A stretch of DNA of 64,000 bases. Origin: Cryoendolithus antarcticus (taxonomy: Eukaryota; Ascomycota; Dothideomycetes; Cladosporiales; Cladosporiaceae). Within the stretch, counting starts at the first letter, position 1. Every line of letters begins with the position of its first letter. The notes beneath the pieces were generated by a model that was not told the DNA's origin, searched no databases, and saw nothing but the letters and a program-made list of their open reading frames with translations. The stretch is from contig NAJO01000002.1 in assembly GCA_002077065.1 (NCBI GenBank), positions 1,426,001 through 1,490,000 on the forward strand, written 5' to 3'. Below are positions 21,601 to 31,285 of the stretch, in pieces. The position numbers and the translations under genes are program-made.

Positions 21601-24600
21601 CTCAAACTCCAGCACGGCCCAGTATCGAGGAGTCGGACGCTGGGGATGAATTCACAGACACCCCACAAGCAAGATCGAGACTGGCCACTCCCAGCCAGTA
21701 TGCTTTGCAGGCGTCATCTCGGCCAACGTCGGCTCGCCCAAACCAAGCTACTACAAGCAAGCAAACGAGACAAGTCGACTTACTTGGCCCAGGTAACTTG
21801 CTCATGAAGCGCAGACAGATCATCATCAACATCATGAGCGCCTGTGGTGATATTTTTCCTGGTAAGAACGAGATCTGGTATCCATTCACCACAATCTGGT
21901 TTGCACAGTACAAGCAGCGTCCTGACAAAAAGACTGTCGAGGGCGTCGTCAAGGGGCTCGTTCAGAGCGGAAAGATCAAGAGGCTAGTGTTCACGTTTCG
22001 TTCGGCCGCTGGCTTCAATGTTGAACGGGCCATAATCTGCATGCCCGACGTCGATCCTCAAAGCGCGCCAGTCAAGGACCTGCAGGCTCGTATCAGTGCA
22101 GTCTACCCAGCGACGTACCTTCCACCGGATGTAAACATCGATCCCAACCTACGTGCTACAATTGGACGTAATACACAGCTTGTTCGCATGGAGAAGATGG
22201 GACTCGCTGCCCAAAGGCTCAGTGCGAGTGGCGTTTCAGAGGTGACTTCGCCGCTCGAGCGGCCCTCCAAGAAGTTGCCACCGCATTACATTCGCGACAA
22301 CTTCGTCAAGGATCCGAGGGTCACGGTCAAGCGAGCGTTCCCTGCGCCGCCAACTCCAGAAACCGCCTCATCGCGCAAGCGGCAAAAGCTGGATGCGATG
22401 CGACCCCGGAAGCTCTTTGGCGACGTCGATTCATCAGATGATGATGATCTGCCGATACCAGCTGCGCAAGCTGCTTTGCAAGGGCAGCTACACCTAACCG
22501 CCTATCAGCATGAGTTTGATGCGCTCTCGGTCAGAACGGCAACAGCGAAGTATAAGCGCACAATCGACATGTCACGCACGCGACTGGGAGGGCCTGGTCC
22601 TGGCAAGCGTGGCCTGCCTGGCCGACGCTTAATGAAGCGCCCGGAGTCTGCTGAGGCACTGTTACTCGAGCAAGGCGATCGCCCTTATTTGCCTTCTGTA
22701 CTGGCTCATACGAATCCAAACGCAGCCCATGGACTCGAGCCGGTATTCTCTGAGCCGCAAGTGCACGACTTTGACAGATTCCGCACTCAGATCCGGTCAA
22801 CACCGCAGACCGAGACCAAGGCCATCTGGCACAGGCACACCCTCCCGGCCGTGGCCCCGACAAGTCTGCAGAGCTCAAGCATCATTGGCAAACATTTGGC
22901 ATCGGGCTCAGCTATCTGTACTGCACCGCAATCGATGCGAGATATACTTGGTCGCGAATTGCCTATAAATCCAAAAGACAGTGAGGACGCGACGATTCGA
23001 TTCCTGTACGAAGTTGCCCGAGTCGAGACATGGGAGATCAATGTTGTTGAGCGTGGGGTACTACTCGTGCCCGGCGATGAAGCTTACCCGTTCATCAACT
23101 ACACTGCGCCAAGAATGGACTATCGCTCCCAGGCTGAAGCCAAGGCGAGGAGGAGGCTTGCACGCGAAATGCAGCTTGCGCGTTCACGGCACGCGAAAGA
23201 AGCTGCTAAGCTGGCATGGAAGTACGGCTCACACAACGAGAAGATGGAAATGCAGAAAGGATCGTGGGTGACCACGCCTAAGGACACCATGGGCATTACC
23301 CCAAAGCTCAAGCAGCGCGACCGCAGGGCCGTATTTGCCTTCCTCGAGAAAGACTACGACCGCCTCACGAAGGCTGTGAGTCTCATGATGACGGTTGTAG
23401 GCGGCCTTGGAGGCAAGCTCAACTGGATGATTGTGCAGCATGCTTTTCGATACCGCTACACATCCGAGTTCTTACGCCACCGTTGGGACAGGGTCCGGAA
23501 CGAGCGCATAGCGCTCGTCATCAGACTACAGGAGATGCTTTGGGAGCCTTTCCTAGAGGCATACGAAGCAGGGGACTTACCGAACATCGACTTTCAAGAT
23601 GTCGAGAAGACCGACTGGCCTGCGCTGCTGGACTGGGTTGAGACCGAGGTGCTAGTGGGCAGCTGCAAGAATCTGGCCGGGAAGGATGACCCAATGAACA
23701 AGCTTCCTGAACTGCCACGGAATGTCGGTGCTCTTGTGAAAGATTTCGAGATCGCCAAACTCGATGGTCATCCGGGGCCGGACTTCAACGGATACTACTC
23801 GTCAGTCACTCAGAAAGGCAAAGACGCTATTGCAAACCTGTATCTGTTTGGCGAAGAAGTGAACGCCTCTGCAGCATCGCCTTTAAGTGATGTACAGAAG
23901 GAGCTGATCCGGACCTGGGCTCGCGCCATCGCTTTGACCGACGACAAGAATTACGACTTGAACGCAGCCCACAATAAAGTCACTCAATTCGGCAATGCAA
24001 TCGTAGACGAAGTCTGCAAGGAGATGTGTGCCGATGAGATTCTGCATCTCAAGAAAGTCGGCAGAAGGCTTCCCGGCAGGAACTTCGAAATCCATCAGAA
24101 CTTCTGGCGGGTGTTCTCAAAATGGAGCAAGACGAACGAAATCGAATTCATGTACTTGCGGACCATTGCCAACCGCCGAGAGCAGATCTTGCAGAGGCTG
24201 GAGAACGAGGACTCGATAGTGCTGAGTCTCGATGCACCAGAGGGTGAGATTCTGGTGTTGACGAATATGGTCGCGCAAGGTCTGCTGCAGGTGACCACTG
24301 AGCTGCCGCCTCGCAATGATGACTTTGATGCGCCGTTTCCGAGGATCAATGCATTCGGGTACTCGGGGCTGAACTACAATGTACGGAGCTATGATCGCAC
24401 TCGGCTTCGCTTCCCTGTCATCTACGAGAAGACCGATGCTTTCACTACGGAGCATGGCCTAATCCCCGACATACCCATACCCACGCAGCCCCCGCTGCGA
24501 CCGGGTGAGACTGTCGCCAGAACACCACTGTGGATTGATATTCACGGCAACATCCTCCCTCGGGTCTGGGAGCTCGTGCTGCGCTCGCTGCTGTACCTTG

Positions 24601-24908
24601 TCGTCTATCGTCCCGGGATCAGCGCCGAAGCCGTGCAAGACAGTCACAAAGGGAAGCTTGGAGCATGGGAAGCGAAATTGGCTTTGCAGTGGATGGAAGC
24701 TACTGGTCTCGCGGAGAGGGTGGAAGCTGCGCGCGAAGAAGATTGCGGTTGGAGAGCTGGCGAGTGGTGGTACTGTGCGCTTGTGTCCGAGATCGCCCTA
24801 TGGCCCGCTGCTAACGCAGGAGCGGCGAACCGCGATCCAAAGCTCACGGGAGAGGAGGCAGTGGACTTAACTGCTGGAGTCGAAGAGGACGCGGACATTG
24901 CAGATTGA
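18696..24908 (+). CDS. TFC3: TFIIIC B-block-binding subunit (tau138 / Sfc3-like)
   Basis: The frame is open over 2070 codons, but a 60-bp intron at 18763-18822 (gtgagt...ggactaacg...tgcag) is almost certainly removed. It is a multiple of three without a stop, and its removal gives KIGLGVAELGS and a 2050-residue protein. The B-block winged-helix domain lies near residues 155-205 (FELLSIIAAYGAKGIFQPQL, GQDKRSVPMRTDRLTKKGYI). Long disordered basic/Ser-rich linkers (about 580-1080) follow. Further extended winged-helix-like regions come after them (KRRQIIINIMSACGDIFPGKNEIWYPF; KLNWMIVQHAFRYRYTSEFL), and the C-terminus contains WIDIHGNILPRVWELVLRSLLYLVVYRPGIS. It is the largest subunit of TFIIIC, recognising the B-box of tRNA genes and recruiting TFIIIB/pol III. 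Length and domain order agree with ascomycete Tfc3/Sfc3 proteins. A B-box just upstream suggests autoregulation. Confidence 0.9.
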   Translation: MELDFEELVQRLLYDVALAGKIGESTLSFTNSFTFDGLTNDAGLGVAELGSAVKAQYDAHAIKSREPVADVDEDILFSAAPPQTGIQKLDDDLVELTWQWLSTHKEVQVRSVVIDQPGESSSVDPENDSTSPSTKAGAWTVSATLLEKYGTLRLTTGETRIWQAIAGHGPDYKRLPLMEFELLSIIAAYGAKGIFQPQLVRLSGQDKRSVPMRTDRLTKKGYITKESVIALKVKTSLLKLTRFAVDASALAEVDKAHKTIIIRYDAWFSDFVRLMKENNDIMAFEDMRIGLGINGKRYETKTLHRCIRRLAQVGCLRKVTAREAGNEYDPHAKVRHTRALQLLREPNDLDRQAFTKSVRGQGSRLTTGAIAPLGGEDDGRDDADSDSDAEDLGDGVTVEQAEEEAVQLYDTKPVWTPDLHLANLLFRCVEEAGVDGIGSTDLYRLSVGPLWKRAVDDTLIRLTAAWNLSQPSHLRHLAIVRDSSQSSGAPTYHYRTYDNFQKAVDAGQVAWDYTGARAKAGPIEGLAAGAADDAPLDTWGFPVLPSKLFVGGTGDATLAECATSKHLSEVNPIVTKAPRHSGDTPERQKRKYTKRPTSFEVPQIFYTASAAAAVDQTMATPAKVTPAKRKRVMSDVAMVKRLRKNDDATQIEFARWARSTALHLAQAEVANGPSPNFAKPGNTQVTSPKADVVDTSSEAPNALSPEELVEAAKCQRDLTAQALRDFDATAPPRKRGAPSKAAKAEMERRVIDRKTLTANASAAIDALATLTNAINAGEVHVSGSTPKVAPSVTAHPAAAIAGSIPTILAAVSARSTIVPAVTTSDAVHSTSVGSNASFEERVAIIEAELLARAKPGIYINPPAASALKADTMRMEGRWPKAKIAVVRSERLRDLPWFDDDEVMAAPSEATITKAPKNKALAEHAFDDTGLDVEMQELASPSSTGASSISHTLNKASRIDASDQTNLDAPQTPARPSIEESDAGDEFTDTPQARSRLATPSQYALQASSRPTSARPNQATTSKQTRQVDLLGPGNLLMKRRQIIINIMSACGDIFPGKNEIWYPFTTIWFAQYKQRPDKKTVEGVVKGLVQSGKIKRLVFTFRSAAGFNVERAIICMPDVDPQSAPVKDLQARISAVYPATYLPPDVNIDPNLRATIGRNTQLVRMEKMGLAAQRLSASGVSEVTSPLERPSKKLPPHYIRDNFVKDPRVTVKRAFPAPPTPETASSRKRQKLDAMRPRKLFGDVDSSDDDDLPIPAAQAALQGQLHLTAYQHEFDALSVRTATAKYKRTIDMSRTRLGGPGPGKRGLPGRRLMKRPESAEALLLEQGDRPYLPSVLAHTNPNAAHGLEPVFSEPQVHDFDRFRTQIRSTPQTETKAIWHRHTLPAVAPTSLQSSSIIGKHLASGSAICTAPQSMRDILGRELPINPKDSEDATIRFLYEVARVETWEINVVERGVLLVPGDEAYPFINYTAPRMDYRSQAEAKARRRLAREMQLARSRHAKEAAKLAWKYGSHNEKMEMQKGSWVTTPKDTMGITPKLKQRDRRAVFAFLEKDYDRLTKAVSLMMTVVGGLGGKLNWMIVQHAFRYRYTSEFLRHRWDRVRNERIALVIRLQEMLWEPFLEAYEAGDLPNIDFQDVEKTDWPALLDWVETEVLVGSCKNLAGKDDPMNKLPELPRNVGALVKDFEIAKLDGHPGPDFNGYYSSVTQKGKDAIANLYLFGEEVNASAASPLSDVQKELIRTWARAIALTDDKNYDLNAAHNKVTQFGNAIVDEVCKEMCADEILHLKKVGRRLPGRNFEIHQNFWRVFSKWSKTNEIEFMYLRTIANRREQILQRLENEDSIVLSLDAPEGEILVLTNMVAQGLLQVTTELPPRNDDFDAPFPRINAFGYSGLNYNVRSYDRTRLRFPVIYEKTDAFTTEHGLIPDIPIPTQPPLRPGETVARTPLWIDIHGNILPRVWELVLRSLLYLVVYRPGISAEAVQDSHKGKLGAWEAKLALQWMEATGLAERVEAAREEDCGWRAGEWWYCALVSEIALWPAANAGAANRDPKLTGEEAVDLTAGVEEDADIAD

Positions 24909-26141
24909 GTCTGCTAGGAAGTCATGAAGTTGAGCATGCTGGAAAGTTTGGTGAGAGCGTGAGACTACGGCTTGACGACAATACCATGTATACTTAGTGC
25001 ACCACCAATGTATCATACTTTGTGCAAGCCTGAGTGTACAGTTTTTATGAACTGCTATGTGCTGTGGTACTCTGCGCCTTGATCTTCTAGCTTCCAGGAC
25101 GCCGATTACCCGTCAAACCACTCACTTTCCCGAGACCGATTGTTGGCCCAGCTTAGGAGACGTCACGCAATATACCAATCACATGTGGACTGCGACAGAG
25201 ACCAAGGCTGGCGAGAAGGAGTTGCGGGAGGCGAGCTCGTTTGAGCGCGTCCATATGTGGAAGGTATGCCGAGTCGCTCCGACCACCAGTGCACCACAAA
25301 CTCCCCAACAGCAGAGCCACATCTCATTCAGTTACCGTTACATCGGAGACATCGATGATACTGCTCAAACATCATGGCATCGAAGCATCGGCTTATCGTA
25401 AGAAGCATATGACGGATGAATCAATGCAGAAGTCTCCGTATGGCAGAGCGAAGATTGGTAAGGAGGCTCCACTGACTATCCGCCCTGCCAACGAGACAGA
25501 TCATGCCAACGAGAGACCTACTGTCAATCAAAGTCCACTGGTACTAGTAACAAGGTATAATTTACAGGCTCTTCGACAGTTGAAGCTGAGGACGGTATGG
25601 CATGACGGCGTCGGGTGTGAGGGCGATATGCCACGTGAAAGGCTCCAGGCCGCTTCACAGCTTCCTCCCCAGGACATTGTCTTCCACTACAACCAGACCC
25701 AGACAAGAAGCCCGCTACTCCTGATATTCCAATGGAATTCGATTTTCACGTCTGATCTGCACTACTGGCCATCGCTGCGCAGTGACCGCCAACATTGTCT
25801 TTGTCGTTGAACTACAATACTAACCCTTCGACAAAGACAACGCCGACCGAGATCATGACTGTGCACAATACTAAGGCCTCCAGATTCATCATAATGACCC
25901 TTGAGACAGGCCAAGTAATCTCCACTCTCTTTCTGCATCCGTGAGATCACTCCAACCTCAACATCTACAAAAGCATCATCCGACCACCAGATCCAACCAT
26001 CTTCTTCCTCACCGATACCGACATCCTCAACTCACAACACACTCGCTAAAGTCAGTCTTTCCCTCGCCATATCTCTGCCAGCAGTACAGCCCACTAACAT
26101 CCCTCCCAGGTCCCCCGACTTCCAACCAAACCAAATCAAAA
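24909..26141. other. Intergenic with likely leader of the 11-residue-repeat gene
   Basis: The last ~200 bp before 26142 are C/A/T-rich with few G, a typical leader of a well-expressed fungal gene. A candidate 5'-leader intron spans about 26051-26109: weak donor gtcagt, a CACTAAC branch site, acceptor ccctcccag. Upstream, open frames at 25057-25401 and 25241-25810 have no recognisable content. Confidence 0.45.
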
Positions 26142-26351
26142 ATGGGTTCCGTGCCATACTCCCCCTGCGTCCTCGCGGGCTCCGTCCCCTGCTCGCCCTG
26201 CACTCTCGCGGGTTCAGTCCCCTACAGCCCATGCACGCTCGCCGGCTCCGTTCCCTACAGCCCGTGCACCTTGGCCGGCTCCGCGCCATACTCTCCCTGC
26301 ACTCTCGCTGGGAGCGTGCCATACTCCCCCTGCACTCTCGCCAACAACTAA
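26142..26351 (+). CDS. 69-residue protein of six tandem 11-residue repeats (GSVPYSPCTLA)
   Basis: An ATG in excellent context (tcaaaaATGGG) opens a 69-codon frame that is repeat almost end to end: Met, then six units of G-S-V-P-Y-S-P-C-T-L-A, then Asn-Asn-stop. Departures are Thr-to-Val in unit 1 (position 9), Tyr-to-Cys in unit 2 (position 5) and Val-to-Ala in unit 5 (position 3). The seven cysteines recur every 11 residues, with one extra. Codons are strongly C-ending, as in highly expressed fungal genes. There is no signal peptide or membrane segment. Synonymous codons differ freely between units, including TCN versus AGC serine, so the peptide rather than the DNA appears to be conserved. 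No family recognised. Regular Cys/Tyr/Pro spacing would fit a structural, cross-linked or metal-binding peptide, but that is speculation. Confidence 0.7.
   Translation: MGSVPYSPCVLAGSVPCSPCTLAGSVPYSPCTLAGSVPYSPCTLAGSAPYSPCTLAGSVPYSPCTLANN
26145..26342 (+). repeat. Six tandem 33-bp coding repeats
   Basis: The units start at 26145, 26178, 26211, 26244, 26277 and 26310, each 33 bp and in frame with the repeat protein. Many third positions differ between units. Confidence 0.9.
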
Positions 26352-27063
26352 GTGCACTCTCGACACCGAGACGCTGCGCTGAGGATGGAGGGGATCAATC
26401 GATCTTGGGGTGACTTTAGGCGTTGATTTTGCTGCGTTTGCTTTGCGTGCGATCGCCTACGGGTGGTCGTACGGGTTTAGTGCGCAATCTGGTCGAGCAC
26501 TGCTGTAGCTTTCGCTGCAGTTGTGCGAGGGGCTGGGTTGTTTGCTTGAATATCATTCTGGTAGTCGCTGTGCTGGGATAGGCAGCTGGCTCTACATTTT
26601 GGCTTCGAGATACATCTGTGTATTTACTGAAGTCACAACTCGCGCTGCCAGTGCTCTTCTCATATCTATACCAGCATTCCTCATCATCGCTGCGCCAGAG
26701 TGCTCGTATGTTTAACAAAAGCTGGTCAAATCGACAAGTGCATGCTTTGCAGATACATCTGAGGCGTATCACCGCCGTGATGCCTAAATGAAGTTCACGC
26801 CAAGATGTAGATCACGAGAGCTGTACTGAGCTGAGGTTCGCGAGGTATATGGCGCATTTGCGTGATTTATGGCGTGCCTGACCATCATGCGCAGCCGCTC
26901 ATCGCGTGCTACATCGTCTATATAGCCCTCTCTGTCTTCTGTACCTCCGACACAGTACTTGACGGCTTAGGCTTGTACTAGATCACCTTTCCGTCTGCCG
27001 TTTCTCATCCTCATTATGCATCGCTAAATTGCATCATATCATTACCGCCGCTCGAACGCTGCA
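26352..27063. other. Intergenic; a TATA-like motif on the plus strand
   Basis: A TATATAG motif at 26919-26925 is followed by a pyrimidine-rich stretch. The next ATG on the plus strand (27016) is followed after two codons by a stop, so no plus-strand protein gene follows from it. The region may give a non-coding or antisense transcript to the gene at 27064-28626, but there is no direct evidence. Confidence 0.35.
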
Positions 27064-28626
27064 TCAAGCAGAAACACCGATCCATCGTCTAGGCACGCCC
27101 TTCACACTGCCCGTCTCGTCCTCTACACCTCCATCTTTCCTTGGCGGTAACCAGATCTTCGCCTTGCCTGCCTCCAGCTTGCCCTCGCGTCGCATGTTCA
27201 TCTCTAGCACCACGACCCGCAAAAAATCGCTGTTTTCTCTCGGCTCGCGCTGCCTCACGCCCCTACCAGCCTCTGTGAACGCTGCTTCGTCGCCGCTACC
27301 CACTCCCTTGCTCGAGACTGAGGCTTTCCTACGACCCCTCGAACCGCTAGAGTAGCTCTGTAGCTGTATACCCGGAGCGCTGTTGTGCGACTCCCTCAAG
27401 AACGGTGCATGCAGTGCAAGCTGGAATGGCGTTTCTTGCTCCTCGAAAGTGAGAGGATGAGGATTCAGGTACCGCCTCTGCGCTTCTGTCGGCGTTCCAC
27501 GGATCTCGGGGCGGATCTCGGAACTCAGTCTAGGGAAGAGAAAGGGATGGGACCAGAGGAGATCGTCTGGCAACATACTGTTCCGCCGCGGAGCATAGTC
27601 GGATGCCGAAGACGCAGTCAGAGAGCCGATGGATGATATGGCTGCAGCTTTCAGCGCTTGCAAAGACGACGTCAGGTTTGATTTGAATGATGTCTTTGGC
27701 TTCGGCGGAAGCGCGGGTCGAGTAGTGGGCAGAAAGAGATAATCCTCCTCTTCGGCTTCGTCCGGAGTGCACTCTGGCGTGGCAAGGGGATGGTCGAGGG
27801 CGCAATCCTCGCGCGAGGGCAATGATCGTACGAGCTCTTTGCGAAGGTTCTGGAGTGATCTGCGGCTCCGAAGTGATCCTGGAGTCGACGGACTGCCACC
27901 CGATCGCACAGAGCGGTCATCTCGTTCGAGGGATGGCATGGACTCGCTGGATGTTGATCGGAGATGTGGGTAACTGCGGCTGACTGTCTGCGGCGTGGCA
28001 CTGGGTGTACTGTCCGCGTCAATGTCGTGTGCCGATTCGAGCAGGACGCTGAGACTCGGGCTAGAGCTGTAGACTGGACCCAAGCTTACATCGCTTTTCC
28101 AGGAGTGTACCAACTCGTCAATTGACATCTTGCGATCAGTCCGCCGTCGACGAACCTGATGTGGCTTCGGTGGAGGTATCGCTGTCATGGCCAGCAGCGC
28201 AGCGACGGAAGGACTCAGTGCATCTGCGCGGTGTGGTGGACCACTACGTGGAGTTGGCCGAGACATGCCTCCCGCCGTCCTGCGTTTGTATGCCTGAGGA
28301 CTCAGACTATCAGACTGCGAGCGTCTGCCGTCCACCACGGGTCTCGGAGCATCTGTACGCAAAACGTGTCCGCTGCTAGCAGATCGTCCGCTCACTGCTC
28401 GAGCGTCTGCCACGGGAACGTTCATCGGTCGAGACGGCACCCGCTCGGCTTCGGCAGGTACTGATCGCGCGACTGTGGTTGTGCGCACCGGCTCTGGTCG
28501 TGTGTGCTCGTTCTTTGCTTTTATGCCGCGGTTGGCTTTTCTAAAGCCAAACCCGCCAGTCTTCTCATTCTCAAGCACTTCCCTCGGCGGTGAGGAAGAG
28601 TACTTGTACGACCGTGGGACCAGCAT
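27064..28626 (-). CDS. Conserved-type disordered protein with WLPPRK C-terminal motif
   Basis: A single exon from the ATG at 28626 gives 520 residues. The frame remains open upstream to about 28821 but without an ATG. The N-terminal part is basic and Arg/Ser/Pro-rich. A central segment reads RTDRKMSIDELVHSWKSDVS, followed by low-complexity Ser-rich sequence. A hydrophobic/acidic patch (EEEDYLFLPTTRPALPPKPK) precedes an ordered-looking C-terminus (DFLRVVVLEMNMRREGKLEAG, then KAKIWLPPRK) near residues 465-505. That C-terminal stretch looks like the conserved element of an ascomycete hypothetical family. I do not know its function. The proline-rich ALPPKPK could be an SH3 ligand. A TATATAT-like motif at 28661-28667 lies unusually close to the chosen ATG, so the true start may differ. 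Confidence 0.7.
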   Translation of the reverse strand: MLVPRSYKYSSSPPREVLENEKTGGFGFRKANRGIKAKNEHTRPEPVRTTTVARSVPAEAERVPSRPMNVPVADARAVSGRSASSGHVLRTDAPRPVVDGRRSQSDSLSPQAYKRRTAGGMSRPTPRSGPPHRADALSPSVAALLAMTAIPPPKPHQVRRRRTDRKMSIDELVHSWKSDVSLGPVYSSSPSLSVLLESAHDIDADSTPSATPQTVSRSYPHLRSTSSESMPSLERDDRSVRSGGSPSTPGSLRSRRSLQNLRKELVRSLPSREDCALDHPLATPECTPDEAEEEDYLFLPTTRPALPPKPKTSFKSNLTSSLQALKAAAISSIGSLTASSASDYAPRRNSMLPDDLLWSHPFLFPRLSSEIRPEIRGTPTEAQRRYLNPHPLTFEEQETPFQLALHAPFLRESHNSAPGIQLQSYSSGSRGRRKASVSSKGVGSGDEAAFTEAGRGVRQREPRENSDFLRVVVLEMNMRREGKLEAGKAKIWLPPRKDGGVEDETGSVKGVPRRWIGVSA

Positions 28627-30433
28627 CTTTGCTGCATGGAATTGTTGTCGCACCGCCGGGATATATAGTAGCGTGGGAGTAGAGTGGAGCGCTCCAACGG
28701 AGACACCTGACGCTTGGGTTACCGCAGTGGAAGATCCCAGTCTAGGTGAACTAGCACTGCTTCGAGAAGGTCGCGATTGTGCTGCTGTCGTGCAGCCGGT
28801 GCCGGAGTGTACTTTGAGCACCAGGGAATGGCTGAGCTCGTATTTTTGATCAATCGCGCGTCAGCAGTGCCGAATCGCTCGTGCGTCGACGTCCACTCTT
28901 TGCGATTTGAGATTCTCGTACTACCCGACCTCTCCGGACTAAGGCCGTTCCTCTGCCGTAAGGCGTTCGTTGCGTGTGACGCTGATTAGCACACCGCAAT
29001 GTTGCTAGTCGTCGGCCCGCGTTCTGATCTCGTAAGTAGTGCCGTAAGGCTATACGCTAGACAGGCGTCGCGTGCAGGTCCTGATTGTGCGTGGCCAAAG
29101 TGCCGAAGATTGGTGTCGTCCGTGAAGCAGGCCTACAGTGTCTGTGAGAGACAACAGAGGAGAGGAGGAGTCAGCAGCGCAAGCACCCTCATGCGCGAGC
29201 GTTGAAGGTGTCATTGCGATAACGCAGGCAGACAGCAGCACATGCAGTCGGAGCGCTAGCCGTACTCCGCCGCACAACAGGGCGAAGTCAATCCGGCCTC
29301 ATCGGGGTCTTGAATGCGTGGGGGACAGCAAGAGGGGCATGGCGGATGGTCCGATTGCCTTCGAGTCACCCTGTGTCAGCCCACGACCGTTGGCGATAAG
29401 CCCTGCGCCATTCTGTCGCGTGCACGGGGCACGTGTGGCTTCTGGTTGCGCCAACTCCAATCGATGGGTGTTCTCCGGTCTTCGTCTCTGGCTCCGGACA
29501 TCGTGAAGCCGCTCACTGCGAATCGTCATCAATTGTCGGGCATCATCACTGATGTAACCTTGTTCGGCTCGCAACACCGCTCCCTGTCACGATGTCAGGA
29601 ACCACCTTCCGCATCTGGTAATCTGACTTGCATGAATCACTCTATCGTCGGACTGCGGACCGCGCCTGCAGCCTTCGAGAAGCTTACGGTCTACCGTGGG
29701 CTCGGGTCTCATTGGTGGGGAAACGAGATGCGCGACGGCGAGGTCCTACAAAGCACATGTACATTGACTCGGTCGCGTCGGTAGAAACCACGTATCAACC
29801 ACCCTTAGTGTGTACATACCCTGAATTATGCACACTCGTCAGCATGAAAATGGCAGTGTTCATAGTCCTGTCATACCCGGAAGGAATCGTCGCAAGGAAG
29901 CACTGATCAAACCGATCCAAATGCTTCCTCGAACCAACCATTCTTTGCCGTCGATGAATCGGATTAAGTCCTGGGGCGGCACGCGAATGAGAACAGAGAC
30001 TGACCACTCGAGAAGTCCACGCATTAGACACTGCCAGTGTAGACTGCACTTGGGAGACCAATCGCTGTTGATGCTGCCTAGGAGAACTTCTAGGGAAGGA
30101 ACTGTTCCCGCCGACAGCGTAGGCAGGTATGCACTATCGCGGCGCTGAATATCTCAGCATTTTCCTGTAAATTGAGTCGTTGAGCGGTCCGCTTCTGTTG
30201 TCCACTCGGTGAGTGATTATCGACTGGACCGCGCAAGCGAAGAATGGCTGATATGTCACTGAAGCGATCAACGCAAATGCGATGCTGCCTCCCTCTGGCT
30301 CATTACAGTTAGCAGTGTACTCTCAGAGCTGAGCTGATAGGTGCAGGAAATTGACGGGACATCTTTTCTAATGTCACACGGGTATCATCTATTCATCTAT
30401 GCTGTATCGTTCGCACTGCTGCGTAGCCAATTC
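28627..30433. other. 1.8-kb gene-poor interval
   Basis: Open frames of up to about 156 codons (for example around 29314-29784) overlap on both strands, use no convincing starts and show no domains. I see no tRNA, rRNA, long repeat or transposon terminus. The left end carries the promoter of the disordered-protein gene. Confidence 0.45.
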
Positions 30434-31285
30434 TCATCTCCAGAGCGATCGGGCTAGGTAAATGCCCACGATTGCCGCACCGAGCCATCCGACCCCTAGC
30501 AACCAGCTCCACCTCACCTCTGCTCGCTCCTTCGCTTCTTCGTCTAACGCACTGACAATATCAATGCAAAGTCCGAACAACTCATCGGCGGCCTCAACAG
30601 CCTCTCTCCTTTCCTCAACGGTGAGCAGCGCGTCGCCTTCAGCCAACCGAGCCTTGAACTCCACCTTGATGGCTTCGCCATTATCGTCCCCGTCGAAAGA
30701 CAAGAAGGTGTATCCAGGCCGTGACAAGTCCGAGAAGGATCCCATCGAAGCGAAGCTCTTCGGTGACGGCCAAAAGCCCGGGCCAGCTCTCGAGAGCTCT
30801 TCGCGGATGTGTCGACCACCGGAGAAGATAGCCATGTACATGACCCACATGTACGCAATCAATGCGTGTGGTTTGTCGTAGACGAAGTTATCGATATTGT
30901 CGCCGATAGTTCCGAGCGCGACCTGCGCGCGCGAAGGCGGAGACCTAGCGCCTAAGCTCTGCAAGTCATACTGGAGACGCGATTTTCGAGCCAGCCCGTG
31001 AGATCGCAGTGTGATGAGCCAACGAACGACTGCACGCGAGTGGTCTCTTCGCTCGAGCGGATGTTCATGAGCGAGGCTATCGAGCGCTTCTTCGATTCCG
31101 ATGTAGATTCGAGCAAAGACCGAGAGACCTAAGGCGTAGAGAGACGTATCTTTCGCATGCGGTGGCAGCGCGAGAGGGATCCGGGCGGTGATCAATTTGT
31201 TGAGCTCGGCGTGTACGACACGAGTGGATGTGTTGATTTCTGTCGATAAAGATGGCTTTGGTGCAGGCTCGCGGATGTCTCCCAT
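30434..31285 (-). CDS. Heme-oxygenase-like protein with C-terminal membrane anchor
   Basis: A single exon from the ATG at 31285 (MGDIREPAPKPS) gives 283 residues. RVVHAELNKLI near residues 22-32 supplies the position of the heme-ligating proximal His. The distal-helix pattern of heme oxygenases appears as AYMWVMYMAIFSGGRHIREEL near 143-163, comparable with the Y-x-R-Y-L-G-D-L-S-G-G element of canonical enzymes. The polar part of that motif is replaced (GD becomes AI), so activity is uncertain. The C-terminus ends in a hydrophobic tail (WLLGVGWLGAAIVGIYLA) followed by RSLWR, as in tail-anchored ER heme oxygenases such as yeast Hmx1. The likely role is heme degradation or heme sensing at the ER. 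An upstream open extension lacks a better ATG. Confidence 0.78.
   Translation of the reverse strand: MGDIREPAPKPSLSTEINTSTRVVHAELNKLITARIPLALPPHAKDTSLYALGLSVFARIYIGIEEALDSLAHEHPLERRDHSRAVVRWLITLRSHGLARKSRLQYDLQSLGARSPPSRAQVALGTIGDNIDNFVYDKPHALIAYMWVMYMAIFSGGRHIREELSRAGPGFWPSPKSFASMGSFSDLSRPGYTFLSFDGDDNGEAIKVEFKARLAEGDALLTVEERREAVEAADELFGLCIDIVSALDEEAKERAEVRWSWLLGVGWLGAAIVGIYLARSLWR

Noticed and set aside
26032..26322. Minus-strand Arg/Cys-rich frame opposite the 11-residue-repeat gene
   Set aside because: It is the antisense of the 33-bp repeats. The plus strand has the better start context, leader and synonymous-variation pattern.
26145..26342. CRISPR-like array
   Set aside because: The 33-bp units are contiguous coding repeats without spacers in a eukaryotic genome.
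27029..27355. Plus-strand frame after the TATA-like motif at 26919
   Set aside because: It begins with TTG and overlaps the protein-like minus-strand gene; there is no domain.
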